DNA of 64,000 nucleotides, from the NCBI GenBank assembly GCA_963920525.1, contig OY986437.1, forward strand, positions 100,243,138 to 100,307,137, read 5' to 3'. Of this stretch, positions 35,514-46,449 are shown one piece after another. The DNA comes from Dichetophora obliterata (Eukaryota; Arthropoda; Insecta; Diptera; Sciomyzidae). Below the pieces are notes generated by a model, which did not search any database, was not told the origin of the DNA, and saw only the letters and a list, made by a program, of their open reading frames with translations. The position numbers and the translations under genes are program-made. Numbering within the stretch: the stretch's first letter is position 1; the number at the start of each line of letters is the position of its first letter.

Positions 35514-36288
35514 CCTCAATGTAAGGCATTCAATCACGGTATCCCGGAATCCCGGGATCCCGGACTTTTTTTAGTCACGACAGTCCCGGGATTGCAAGGC
35601 CTAAGATCCCAGTGCATTTGGGATCCCGGAATTGCCTCCACTGCAAAAATATTCCAAAAACAAAATTCAATGATACTATCTAAGAAAATAATTATGTGAT
35701 TTTAAAAATTTTTTAAATAAAAACCTTTCTAAAACTATCTTTACGAAATAACACAAGGGGCTTTACCAATAGTCATTTTAATGCCGACTCTAAATTTTGT
35801 GTATGTTTTTTGGCAACAAATTCTATAGAAATAATGTCAGAAAAGCTCACACTAAATTTAGAGTAGGTATTAAATCGACTATTTGTAAGGTCTAATGTGT
35901 TAAACACATGATACTTTCTAAGAAATACTAAAATTTGATTTTATTAATACAAAAATTAAACTCTTTTTTTAGCTAGTTGTACAAGATACAAAAGATAAAA
36001 AACCTTGCTTGCACTAACTGTAAAAAAGTACAAAATACTTAAAAACTTAACTTAAAAAAAACTAAAATTTGTCCTAAGAAATTAACAAAAAACTTCCTTA
36101 AGCAATTTGTACAAAATATCACAAAATTTCTACTAAGAAATAGTAAAATTATACTGCAGGGACTTAAAAAAGACACACGAAAATTCCCAGACACGTAAAC
36201 TTATTTTTTTGTCATAGAATTTAGTGGCATACTCAGTTTTTCCCTATCAGATCAAAATCTCGAGATATTTGCGACTGAAATTTAGTCA

Positions 36289-36296
36289 CTTTAGAC
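36289..36296 (+). repeat. hAT target duplication, left
   Basis: ctttagac. The right copy is split by a MITE: ct plus TTA at 37203-37207 and gac at 37653-37655. Confidence 0.8.
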
Positions 36297-37202
36297 CAGG
36301 AGTGCGCAAAACTATACATTCACATTTTGTGTTTGTGTTGCAAAGCTTTTGTTTTCAAAGCTTGCACTGAACGAAAAGCACTAGTTGGAATGTAATGGAC
36401 TGAAATTGTTCTGATATATCTTTTCCTTTATCTCCAGAAGATTTAAAAATTTCTCCAAACAATTCCTTTACATAAGGGCCATCATTAAAAGGACGACAAC
36501 GTTTAGCTAGAGATAAAGCTATAGTAACTGAAACTTTTTGTTTAATGCCGATTAAACTTTCATCAAAAGATTCCACTGAATCATAAATGAAATTTTCAAA
36601 AAATACATGCTTTAATTTAAGAGTTAATTCATTTCTTTTATTATTTTGTTGTAAATCATATTCCTTATGACATAATTTATAATGTCTTTCAACATAATAT
36701 CTTCTTACACGTGTCTCCTTGTGGTGACTATGAATGTGGTAACTTGTGGTGGTGAATAAGAATTCAATTTCCCAATTTATATCAAACATTTTGGCATGTA
36801 CATAAAAATAAAATCAGAGCGTAATGATTAAGACAACCTGCTTGCACAAAGTCAAAATATCGAATGAACGAACAACCGCAAGAATGGTAGGTTTTCGCAT
36901 GCAATAAGGCCACGCAAAAGGAACCGCAACTAAACAGCTTGAAGCTCGTACAACGACTGATCGCATTGAATGAACGAACAAACGCACTATCGATGAGTTA
37001 TCGTGTTTAATAAGGCAACGCTGTAGCAAGCAGCCACAACCACACAGCATGAAGTTCGCACAGCGACTGAATAATATTTTATTCAGTGTAATAGTCCGAA
37101 CCTCGACTGATAAGCTTTTTTTAATTGAAAACTGTCGTATGCGTGTGAAAGCTATCCGCCCAGCGGCAGTGAAAGCTATCGGCGGTCTTTTGCGTACCCC
37201 TG
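36297..37202 (-). mobile_element. hAT element, internally deleted
   Basis: The left end caggagtgcgcaaaac and the inverted right end caggggtacgcaaaag agree at 13 of 16 positions, typical hAT termini (CAGGGGTG-CAAA). The 8-bp duplication ctttagac is exact once the MITE in the right copy is discounted. Inside is a fragment of hAT transposase on the minus strand. At 906 bp the element is far shorter than an autonomous copy. Confidence 0.8.
36355..36789 (-). pseudogene. hAT transposase N-terminal fragment
   Basis: A 144-codon frame with WEIEFLF near the start, YVERHYKLCHKEYD (the His/Cys end of a BED-like finger, whose leading Cys pair is missing) and ALSLAKRCRPFNDGPYVKEL. This recalls hAT transposases of the group that includes the GTF2IRD2 and ZBED-like host proteins. 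The RNase H-like catalytic domain and the dimerisation domain are absent. It cannot be functional alone. Confidence 0.65.
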
Positions 37203-37207
37203 CTTTA

Positions 37208-37649
37208 AGGCGAATTTACACATTTCACTCAAAACGATGATAGTGAACGTTGAACGATGAAAGTGAATCAATTTTTAATTTACATTATTCAAAGTGTAAA
37301 TTTAAAATTTGGTGGATAATTCGGTGTTGAATGTCAAAATATATTCGTTGGTTTATTTTATTGACGTTTAAAAAAATTAAATAGATAAAAGCCGTTCAGC
37401 AATTTAATAACAATATATAAACTTTCTGCTTAAAGTTATGTTAACACCATTCAATTGTGTTTCAGAACGAATAACACATCAGTTCCATTTGCTTTCACTT
37501 TCATCAAAAGTAGGAAGACCTTCTACTTCTTTCACTGTTCAATGTGGATGACAATCATCTTCATTTTAAAGATGAAACTCAATTTACATTTTTCAAATCA
37601 GATGATTCATCCAAAGTGATCAATGATAGTGAATCGTGTAAATTCGCCT
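37208..37649. mobile_element. MITE with TTA duplication (Harbinger type)
   Basis: 442 bp. The ends are aggcgaatttacacatttca and, inverted, aggcgaatttacacgattca, 14 perfect bases then two changes. TTA is duplicated at 37205-37207 and 37650-37652. It sits inside the right target duplication of the hAT element, so it inserted after it. Non-coding. Confidence 0.8.
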
Positions 37650-37655
37650 TTAGAC

Positions 37656-38302
37656 CAGTGATGGGCAGCTTTGCACACCTATACTTTTTCATCTTGAGTA
37701 TGTATTAATAAACGCTTTAAAGCTCACACTGAAAACAAAGTAGTGCTAAAGCGCTTTTTGCAGAAATCTTACTAGGCATTATGGAAAATTTTTTTTACTC
37801 GGATTTGTGTTGCGAAATTAAATTAACAAGTAGTGGACGGATTTTCAAGAGGAAAAAGACCGACTGACGGATAATGTAAATGAAGTACAGATAAGCAGAC
37901 GGAAATACAAAAAGGCAGGCTAATAGTAAAAAATAATAGTAAAAAACAAATAGTAAAAAACAAGGGTTTTTTATTGTGCTTATGTTGCTTATTTTGTTTT
38001 GCCAAGGCTAAACTGGCAGCGTAAGAAGCTTTCATTATACGTACTTGGAACTGATCACTATATGATATCATATGTGGACATGCCGCTTTTAAATAATGAA
38101 TTAATTTCTCCATCGCATGTCCCACAATTACCTTATACTGGCCATGCAAATTATCGTTATGCCTTATAATACATAAATTTTTTTAATTTTACCTCTTTGA
38201 TGCCGCGCCATGCCATATTTTCTAATAATAAAAAATTTTTTCATGCATACTTCCAAAAATTTTGCATACATAAAATTTTATACATTTTAATCTTACGTTA
38301 TA
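37656..38302. other. Non-coding DNA, nothing recognised
   Basis: A 108-codon minus frame at 37823-38149 has a fair N-terminal half but no domain I know and a low-complexity tail, so I do not call it a gene. cagtgatgggcagctttgca at 37656 resembles a hAT terminus without a partner. Confidence 0.35.
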
Positions 38303-39667
38303 TCTGTGTCGATGAGCAATAACAGCTTAATGGCCTTATTTTGTATGCCTAACGAAGCATTCAACAATCGAATGCTATGCGAACGATGCTGTAAGCAAAT
38401 GGAAATTTGTATCCATAACGAAGCTACTCGGTAACTCTTACGACATGCTTACGTTCCTTATGTAATTCAAACTGTTATACAGAAGCAGTTGTCAAATGCG
38501 GCAATGCCAGATCAAACATTTCAGAAGTTTTCTGTTTTTGTCTACTTAATTTACAGATTTTTTAAGAATTTTGCTTCGTTTATTGTTTGCTGGCAACGCC
38601 GTTGTTTGGTTTATTTATGTGAACAGCTGTTTTGTTTTTATTCAGTCAATTTATTTTGAACAATAAAGTAATTTGCTTATTTGTTTTCATTGTGATTGTG
38701 TTTTAAATAAACTATAACTATTGAGCAAGTGTTCAATAATAAAGTGACATTGAAGTGTTAAGTGTTTAAAAAAAATGTATGCAGCTTTAGCATTTTTTGA
38801 TTTTGAGCAGGCTGGTGAACGCGAATTGAGGGTGCACAGGCGCAAGATGCGAGATTTTTTGCGACTTTTTCTTGCAGAACTATCCATTGTTTGAACAATC
38901 TAATTCAACGAACACAACACAACGATAGCATTTGAGTATTCGTGTGATTTTGACGTTTGAGTTCGCCATTTCATTGATCGTTAGGGATGCAAACTGCACA
39001 AATGTTACTCTGTTACGGCGTCGTTCGCCAGTTCAACAGCTGTTATCTGTTCGAATTGCAAATTTCAAAACCACTAACGAACAGTGTTTTGCACGAAACG
39101 AGTGTTCGGATAGGCATATAAGTCTTATTTCAAAGTTTCCAGAAATCTTGCTTCAAAGTTTTCAATCACAATTAGGCTATTCACAGTTTGAATACGCTGG
39201 TCTGCTATTTGTTCGATTTGCTATTTGTACGCCAAATTACGAAAACGTATTTTGCTTTGTTATTGTTTTGCATACAAACGCAAATACGCAGGCACGCGTA
39301 AATAAAAGTAGCCCTTGGACGTGTGTTTTTGTACCTCGTATTTTTATGCTTTGTCTGCAGCCGCATAATCACATACATCACAGGGTTGCATAATTTTTTA
39401 ATACGACAGTCACATAGCGAGGTGCTCACAGTTTGAAGAATAACAAATGCTATAAATACGATTTGTTGAAAGTACGCGTTAACTGTGAATAGCCTTAATA
39501 TAAGTTATAAAAAAGGGTCTTTTGTTTTTGCGTCATATCTTGGCTAAGGTCATGCTAGCAGTTCTAGATTTTGTGTGTTCATTATGATATATACGTGGAA
39601 CACAACTATATCAATACCTCAGTTCTGTCTTATATCGACTTAAGCTAATACTGCTTATCGACCCAGA
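38303..39667. mobile_element. TIR element of the 'tctgtgtcgat' family, large copy
   Basis: The ends tctgtgtcgatgagcaataa and, inverted, tctgggtcgataagcagtat continue to agcttaa. TA flanks both sides (38301-38302 and 39668-39669), as for Tc1/mariner relatives. The right 190 bp match the left half of the element at 54781-55033 in inverse orientation. The middle holds extra sequence including the MITE at 39175-39494. Confidence 0.6.
39175..39494. mobile_element. MITE with TTA duplication, 320 bp
   Basis: ggctattcacagtt at the left and aactgtgaatagcc at the right form perfect 14-bp inverted ends. TTA is duplicated at 39172-39174 and 39495-39497. It is nested in the TIR element 38303-39667. Non-coding. 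Confidence 0.75.
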
Positions 39668-40457
39668 TATAATATAATATATTCAAGGAACACGCAAGCA
39701 CAGATCTTATCTGCTTGTCATTCGCTTGAACACTAAAGCTTTGATCGTTCTGTTGGTGAGATGAATACATATTTTACTGCACAAACACAATCTCAAGTAC
39801 GCAAAGCTGCCCGACACTGTTTTAGACCCATTATTAGCTATATTTTCCTTATTTTTGGAGACCAAACATTTTTACCACGTCCGATTTTGCTTACACTTTC
39901 AGAATTTAGTCTAATTTTGAAATAAAACACTAATTTGAGCAAAAAAATTTGTAGATTTTTTCTAAAATTTTTACGTTCAACATTCAAATTTGGTTCAAAT
40001 GGAAGAAAAAGTGAAATTGCTCAGCTTTTGAAAAATTATAGAATAATTAAGTTTACGTGTTTTGGTGTTTTTTTGTGTCTTTTCAATAGTTGAAAATTTA
40101 CCTATAGTGTTAATTAACTATTTTATTTTTTTTTAATAATTTTATGAACCTTCCGAATAATCTTATTTTATTAATTTTTTTTAAGGAATTGATCTTTGTT
40201 TTTTCAAAAAAAAAAATGAATGCTATCTAAACGTTTAATCAAAACTATGTTTTTTAGTCTTTTGTAATCTTCTGCACTCTTTTGTGTTGTAAAACAAGGC
40301 ATAACTACTTTGAAACTTGATATTATGTCTTCCAAAAATTTGTTTTCTAAGGTTTGTAAAACCCAGGACTAGTCCCAGGATCCTGGCATTGTGTTTTTCA
40401 AATCCCGAAATCCTGGGAATGCCAAAGCATCCCGAAATTAGATGCCCAACCTCAATG

Positions 40458-41854
40458 CATCATTTAGGAAAAAAAAACAATTTTTGTATCTAATAATTTT
40501 CATTAAGTTTTCACCAAAACTAGAAATGACTAGATAGAAGTATTGTGTTTCTTAACATATTTCTGCTAAACGAGTAATTATGATTTTTAATATATCCAGT
40601 ATCCCGACAAAGTTATTTTTTCAGTTGTCTTCAACACGATAATTGAAACATTTAATTAAAGGAAAAACAACTATAAAAACGCAATTTTAACGCTTTTAAA
40701 CATTACCGCATTACTTAAGAACACACTTTATTAACTTTCACGCTGAAATGCACTTGTCGAAGTGTGTAATCCTTAAAAAACCCTCGAAAACAATTGTTTT
40801 GCCAACGATAAATATTTACGTCACTGTAATGATTTTTTTTTTGCTAGTTTCAAAAGATTTTCATTTCATTTCATTGGATTTGAGCAAATTGTTTGGCTTT
40901 CTGAAGTAAGTGGATTTGGATTTTCATTTGAAAATTACAAAATGAAGCTTCAAGTTGTTAATTGTTTTGCGTATTTGTTGATTTCATTGTGCGTAAAATA
41001 GATTTTTGACAAGTATTTCCACCTTTCATAGTAAAATACCACCGATTAAACACCTAAAAGTATGCAACATGTTGTAAGCAAACATTTTTTGTGAAGATTT
41101 TTTGTTATGTGTTTAATCGATTTATTTTATTTTCACATGCAGCCATTTATTTCTTTGTTAAGCATAAATTTATGCCAAAAGCTGCAGCATTCGTATGCTT
41201 TCATGATGATAAATTAATGTGAATAAATTTTGCATTTGAAGCGAATTTAATTGTATTGAAAATTTTGGTAGTTACATAAACACAGTAATTTTTTAATTCG
41301 TATAAAATGCTTGCAAAGTATTCTCAGTTGATTAAACAGAGCTTTTAAAATTTCTACTTATTGAGCTGTTTTCTATTCTCTATTCAGTTAAATTTCCAGT
41401 GCTTTTAAAACCTTTACTTCAGTACTGCTTAATCTTTTAATATAATGCTTCTTCAACTGTTTGCATTAATTATTCAAGACCAGCTGCGTCTTCAAATTAT
41501 TTCACTTTTATAGCAAATTTGTCTATTCTTGTAAAGCTGTAATTTTAAATACGCTCAAACTATTTTGGCCCATTGAACTATTCAGTTCTTTCAAACATTT
41601 TGAGGTGATTCTTAAACTTTTCTCATGACTTAAGCATACGTTATAAATCGAATGCTCTGTTGAAATTAACTAAAGACTTACTAGACTTTTTTTTTACTTT
41701 TATTATACTCTGCATCGGTTCTTTAGTTACATAATGTATGTATTGACCCTATTTTTCAGTTATACTCAAACTGTTTCTTATATGTTCTCAAACTGTTTTG
41801 AGTCAATTTGATTTTTGTGAAAATCTGTTGATCCAAAGAGTCTCATTTAGGGGT
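40458..41854. other. Non-coding DNA, nothing recognised
   Basis: Long AT-rich stretch without a supported frame or repeat boundary. Confidence 0.4.
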
Positions 41855-42462
41855 GTTGTGGAAACCAACAATTGTCGAAATCGGTTGTGAAATCGACACA
41901 GATTTCATTTTGGTGTCACAGAAACCGAATTTTAGATTTGGTTGTCGGTTTAAAAACAGCCAGCTGACAGTTGTCAGAATTGCTGATAGCTGAGGGTGCT
42001 GGCTTCTGCAAAGCCGAGAAAAGTTAGAAAACAATTTTAATTATTTTTGTTTGGTTTATTATTTATTTGCAATTTTTATTAGGGGAAAACATCAGAACGC
42101 AGACCAAATTGCCACTTTAACTGATTTCATGGAGAACCACCCGGAACTGGACAACGGCTTCTCCAAAAAAGACAAGCCACTTGTTGAATCCAGCACCATA
42201 ACAAACGCTTTCTTATTTATCTGGTATTGGCCAGAAAATCAACATGAAAAATTAAGCATCTATTTATATATGGTTAAATGCAAACTAAAAAACTGAACAC
42301 AAAAAACCACGAAATAAAGATTTGCTATCCGCCAGTAAAACTGCTGCTTCAATTGTATTCAATTGCTTATGTTCGATAAAACCGAGTTTGTTTTATGACA
42401 CCATTTGAAATCGATATCGTTTTTAAAACCGATTCTGTTTCAATTCTGTGTTGGTATCCAAT
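41855..42462 (+). mobile_element. TIR element with a Myb/SANT-like coding fragment
   Basis: The left ~70 bp (gaaatcggttgtgaaatc, then ttggtgtcacagaaac) are a diverged inverted copy of the right end (gtttt-atgacaccatttgaa, aaaaccgattctgttt). Between them a short frame encodes a Myb/SANT-like helix. This fits a deleted Harbinger-type element. No duplication could be fixed. Confidence 0.45.
42072..42220 (+). pseudogene. Myb/SANT (zeste-like) DNA-binding fragment
   Basis: RGKHQNADQIATLTDFMENH followed by PELDNGFSKKDK resembles the first helix of the Myb/SANT-like module found in zeste-type regulators and in the DNA-binding partner proteins of Harbinger transposons. The second and third helices are missing and no full ORF exists. 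Identification rests on about 35 residues. Confidence 0.4.
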
Positions 42463-43166
42463 GCTTGTTGATCGTTCACTTGAGGTCCTCAACTATTTGG
42501 AAAAATTTTTTAGTTCTGTCCCTTTTTAAATATATTTTCGAAGCATTGAAGGCGATGATTCCTTTATTTATAAAAAAAAACTCTAAAAATATGAAACTAG
42601 TTGGATTCTTAATGCATCTATCAATTGTAAATTTTAATAAGAAATTTTTGATTGTGTTTCTATTTTTATTCCTTTTCTCTGTTTTGGTAATTGTATCAAA
42701 CCATATGCAAATCCAACTAAAAGATAAACTTCCATGAAGTAAAAAATTTGTAGATTTTGATTTAACTTTTATTAAGCTTGTGATAGAAGATTGATAACTA
42801 ACGAAACCACACTTGCTAAAACAGCTGTTGAAAGATCTTTCCGAAGTGATATTTATGTTACAAGCTTTCTTAATATTGAATTTTTTCTGAAATGAGTCTT
42901 AAAAATAGGTTTCATAGAAAGTTCATAGAAAGTTCATAGAAAGTTTTCATTTCTATAAAGCTTAAAAAAAAAAATCAGAAACACATAAAAATATTCTATC
43001 TTAAGGACATCGCATTTCTGTGGAAGTTTTTGTTATTTTGAGATCCAAAATACCGATTACCGGGCTCGACTGTTTCTAGACCAAACCTTGTTCATACTTA
43101 GCTTGCATAATACTATTTACCGAATCTTTACAGAAGTCTTAACAAAGCTTTTGGAGGACTATATAT
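42463..43166. other. Non-coding DNA with a short tandem
   Basis: The 11-bp word catagaaagtt is repeated three times at about 42910-42944. The 110-codon plus frame at 42405-42737 is AT-driven and has no recognisable domain. Confidence 0.4.
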
Positions 43167-43168
43167 TA

Positions 43169-43949
43169 GGCTGGGTCGATTTGCAAACCTATGTTGCCTG
43201 GGAAATTTTCGGATCGGGCATGCAAAGTTATTAAAAAAAGGGGGCGATACGGGTGCACTTTACTCTATCACATCTTCAATTTTCTGAATTTTTCCTTTAG
43301 GATTTTTGTTAAATTTTTTTTTGTATATAAATATGCACAGCTAAAACAAAATTGGTGCCAGAAATGAAATTTCATATCTGATTAAACCTAAAACCAGTCT
43401 CACATTTATACGTTTTTATACAAAAATTTATCATAAAAATTCCTAAACAAAAAAAATAATTCACAAAATTCAGGGTATGATATTTTTTAGAATTCGTGTC
43501 ATTCATTAATATTTTTGATATTGATAATCCGAATTGAATTGAAATGTTTTTTCAGTTTCATTACAGAATTACAACAGAAATTAAAAAGCCGTGATGTTAA
43601 ATGAAATTAATGTTTACATGTAAGACATAGTCTTTTAAATGCAATACGAATTAACAAATTTTCAACAAGTTATTAGATAGTCAACTGAAAATTTTACGAT
43701 AAAGTTTTGTATAAAAACGTTAAGTGTAAGTCTGGTGTTAGGTTGAATCAGGTACGATTCACGATTGTGCAAGTTTATATATAAAAATTTTTAGAAAAAA
43801 ATTCCTCAAGGAAAAATTCAGAACATTGAAAATGTGAAGAGGTAAAGTGCACCCCAATCGCCCCTTTTTTTTAATAACTTTTCATGTCGGATGCGAAAAT
43901 CACCTAGGCAACATCAAGTTTTTTTACCTCCATACAAATCGACCCACCG
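43169..43949. mobile_element. MITE with long inverted ends, 781 bp
   Basis: ggctgggtcgattt at the left and, inverted, cggtgggtcgattt at the right continue as inverted arms of about 150 bp with shared blocks (aaagttattaaaaaaa, gtgcactttac, ctgaatttttcctt). TA flanks both ends (43167-43168, 43950-43951), as in Tc1/mariner derivatives. Non-coding. Confidence 0.75.
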
Positions 43950-43951
43950 TA

Positions 43952-44743
43952 CTAAATATAGGTTGAACGAGTGGATAGCATTCCAAAGAGGTGTGCGAAG
44001 TTTTGTGGTTTTAAGCTTTGACGACATTCTGCACTATTTTGGGCACTTTCTGCACTTTTCCTAACGCTATTTTTCGGACGCTTAATGGAAGCTTCATAGC
44101 TTTATAATGGCATAACGAACGTATATGACATAATTTGAAATAACAAAGTGACATAACGGACTTCAAATCTTTTTACTCAAAAGTTTTCAGTATTAAAACT
44201 ACTCTAAGAATAAAAAGTAAAACATTGTGAATATATCTTAATGGCTTATGCTTTAAGCATATTATGGTACTATCAAATAAATTGTTAAAATTTCCACATT
44301 TTTCAACTTGAAATATAATAAACATAAATTATATACAATAAAAATAACAAACCATATAAAACCAAAATTTAAGAAACATAAAAGTACTTTAGAAAAAAGC
44401 AAAAGCAAACTCAACAAAAGCGATACCAGCAAAGCAGCCAATACACTGAACATAACGAAAAATAATAAAAAACAATAACATCTACGTTGCTCAGAAAGCT
44501 CCTTATTTTTCTGCTCTTGTCGTAAGCTTAAAAGCAACATAAAAGCTGTGAACACATACTAAATAAGTGCAAATATATGATAATAACTTAATTAAAGACG
44601 AAAAAAATACGAAATAATATGCAAAATATGCAAAACAAACAACGCACAAACTAAAAGCACGAGAACAGAAACAAGAAAAGAAGAAGAAGAAGAAAAAATA
44701 ATAGAACTAAGTAAAACAAAGAGAAAACAAAAAAACCACTGAC
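43952..44743. other. Probable intron downstream of the minus-strand exon
   Basis: The minus-strand frame of the exon continues to 44592 through a run coding almost only F, L, S, I and V, which is simply the T-rich intron start. No other feature. Confidence 0.45.
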
Positions 44744-45629
44744 GTCGTTTGTGCATTCCATCAATTGGATCGGTGACATCAGTGTAGACATCAGTGCCAG
44801 CGTCGTCTTCGTCTTCCTCGTCGTCATTATCATCAGCACCATCGATATCGGTGGTCTTGGCTTTGTCGTTGGCATTGGTTTCAGTGCCACCAACCGCGAC
44901 ATTTGGTGAGTCTGGCTCGTTAACACCACCATTGATTGTATTGACATGATAAGGATTGATGTGATGCTTAATCTCATCATCGACTTTAGTGGCACCATCG
45001 ATGTCAGTGACATCACTATCATCATCGTCATTGTTGTCAATGTTCTCATCAAAGGTTTTGCCTTTATCTAAATCGTGCATATTATTAACACGTTTAATGA
45101 TTTCCTCATCGATATCATCATCGCCGGTATTATCATCATCCGAATCATGGCCACCATCACCGGAAGCACCACCAATTGTCTCATCCAAATCGAAGTCATC
45201 ATAATCATCATCTTTGCGACGTGGAGGTGAGTGGGCGGGAAATGAAGGATTAGAAGGATTGGGTGGGAAGAGTGATGATGATGACGCTGTCGTCGTTGTT
45301 GTAGTTGTTGAATTTGTGTTTTGTGTAGATGGATGATTGTTATGTGGTTGTGGTATTTGTGGTGGATGTGATGGCAGATAATCTTTACCAATTGAATTAA
45401 TGCCAGTGTTGCTGCTATCAATGATGCCTGAGCTGCCCGCGTTGCCACTACTACCAATGATTGTGCCACTATTCGAGGTTCTACTTGTGATGAAATCGTT
45501 GTCGTTTGAATTCTGTGATTTACCCGAATTTTTACCAATTGACTGATGATGATCGGTAGATGAGTCCTCGTCATCTGGACCAAAACCAGAGCCAGAATAG
45601 TCCGGATCTTTCTCTAGATCATCGTGAAT
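44744..45629 (-). CDS. Acidic ectodomain exon with SGSG motif, candidate Syndecan (Sdc)
   Basis: One 886-nt exon (295 codons, open throughout). The acceptor on the minus strand is tgctcattttag before ATTCACGATGAT; the donor is probably CGAC|gtcagt at 44744/44743, leaving phase 1. It begins IHDDLEKDPDYSGSGFGPDD: Ser-Gly repeats flanked by acidic residues, the known context for heparan-sulfate attachment. A Ser/Asn/Thr/Pro-rich middle follows, and then a strongly acidic part with runs of D and E ending GMHKRR. This would suit the extracellular core of an insect syndecan, whose transmembrane and FRMKKKDEGSY-type cytoplasmic exons should lie elsewhere on the minus strand, beyond what I can see. 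The family call is inference from the SGSG context and composition; another proteoglycan or secreted acidic protein is possible. Base composition is clearly less AT-rich than its surroundings. Confidence 0.6.
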
Positions 45630-45753
45630 CTAAAATGAGCAAAACAAAATAATTAAAACAATTTATATTAAAAATTTTTTTTTATAGAAGGAAACTTTTT
45701 TTGAAAAAGTATTAATAAAATATATTTCTTTATTTTTATTTCTTTTTTTTTAA
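45630..45753 (-). other. Intron segment upstream of the exon
   Basis: T-rich on the minus strand, leading to the acceptor ag at 45631-45630. A Helitron begins only 124 bases from the exon. Confidence 0.5.
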
Positions 45754-46449
45754 TCTTTATATATAAAAGGCAAGCGCACAATATCGCTCAAACTGTAAAT
45801 ATTTTTTTAATTATTACAGTGTTTTTACAACATATAATGTCCTCACAAATGTTCAACCTGAAAGTATGCAGAGAAAACTCATTTGATACAACTATAACCC
45901 GTAAACTAGAAGAGATAGAGCAAAAGTCATTTCAACAAAGAAGGAACCTGCCTGCATCATTTAACTGCATGAATCGTCCTTGACTGATATGTAGTTTGGA
46001 TTTTAGGGAGAATCTATGGCGAAAAAATAAAAAAAATTCACAAAAAAGAATATATGAAATTAAAATGAAATCTAATATTTAAAATTCTTTAGGGAGTTAT
46101 GGCAAAAAATCACAAAAATTGTTGTATAAAATTAAGATTCTGGAAAAAAAAAATATTTTTTTCTAAGAATGCAGTCTTGTGAGTATATGTACTAGAAACA
46201 TTTTATGGCATAAATCGTCCTTGTAGGATGTATGGTTTGGGAGCTATGACGAAAAAACTTGATCAGTCATAAGTAAGGGTTCTTAAAACTTTTTTTATGT
46301 CATCCTTTTATAAATAAGTTATGACGAATTTAATGAAATTCTTAACATGGATTGTACCAAAAAACATAATTATATCAGCCTAGAAACGATACCTGAGTTG
46401 TTTCGTATATGATGGTTGCAAAGCCATTTTGTAAAGTTATGTATAAATA

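Larger units (their letters stand above)
35522..40449. mobile_element. Outer hAT-like element carrying nested insertions
   Basis: The 8-bp word cctcaatg stands at 35514-35521 and 40450-40457. Just inside, taaggcattcaatcacgg (left) and, inverted, ttgggcatctaatttcgg (right) match at 12 of 18 positions. Both ends then carry cccgggatcccgg-type motifs (35545-35640; 40365-40432). An 8-bp duplication fits the hAT superfamily. The body is non-coding apart from nested elements. TIR divergence makes the call tentative. Confidence 0.5.

Noticed and set aside
37823..38149. 108-codon minus-strand ORF
   Set aside because: No recognised domain, a low-complexity C-terminus and a position among nested transposons.
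44592..44743. Transmembrane domain at the end of the acidic exon
   Set aside because: The F/L/S/V-rich tail is read from a T-rich intron start directly after a plausible GT donor, and lacks syndecan transmembrane features.
44989..45204. Plus-strand serine-rich frame opposite the acidic exon
   Set aside because: It is the antisense of the Asp/Glu/Asn-rich coding strand and has no splice or start context.
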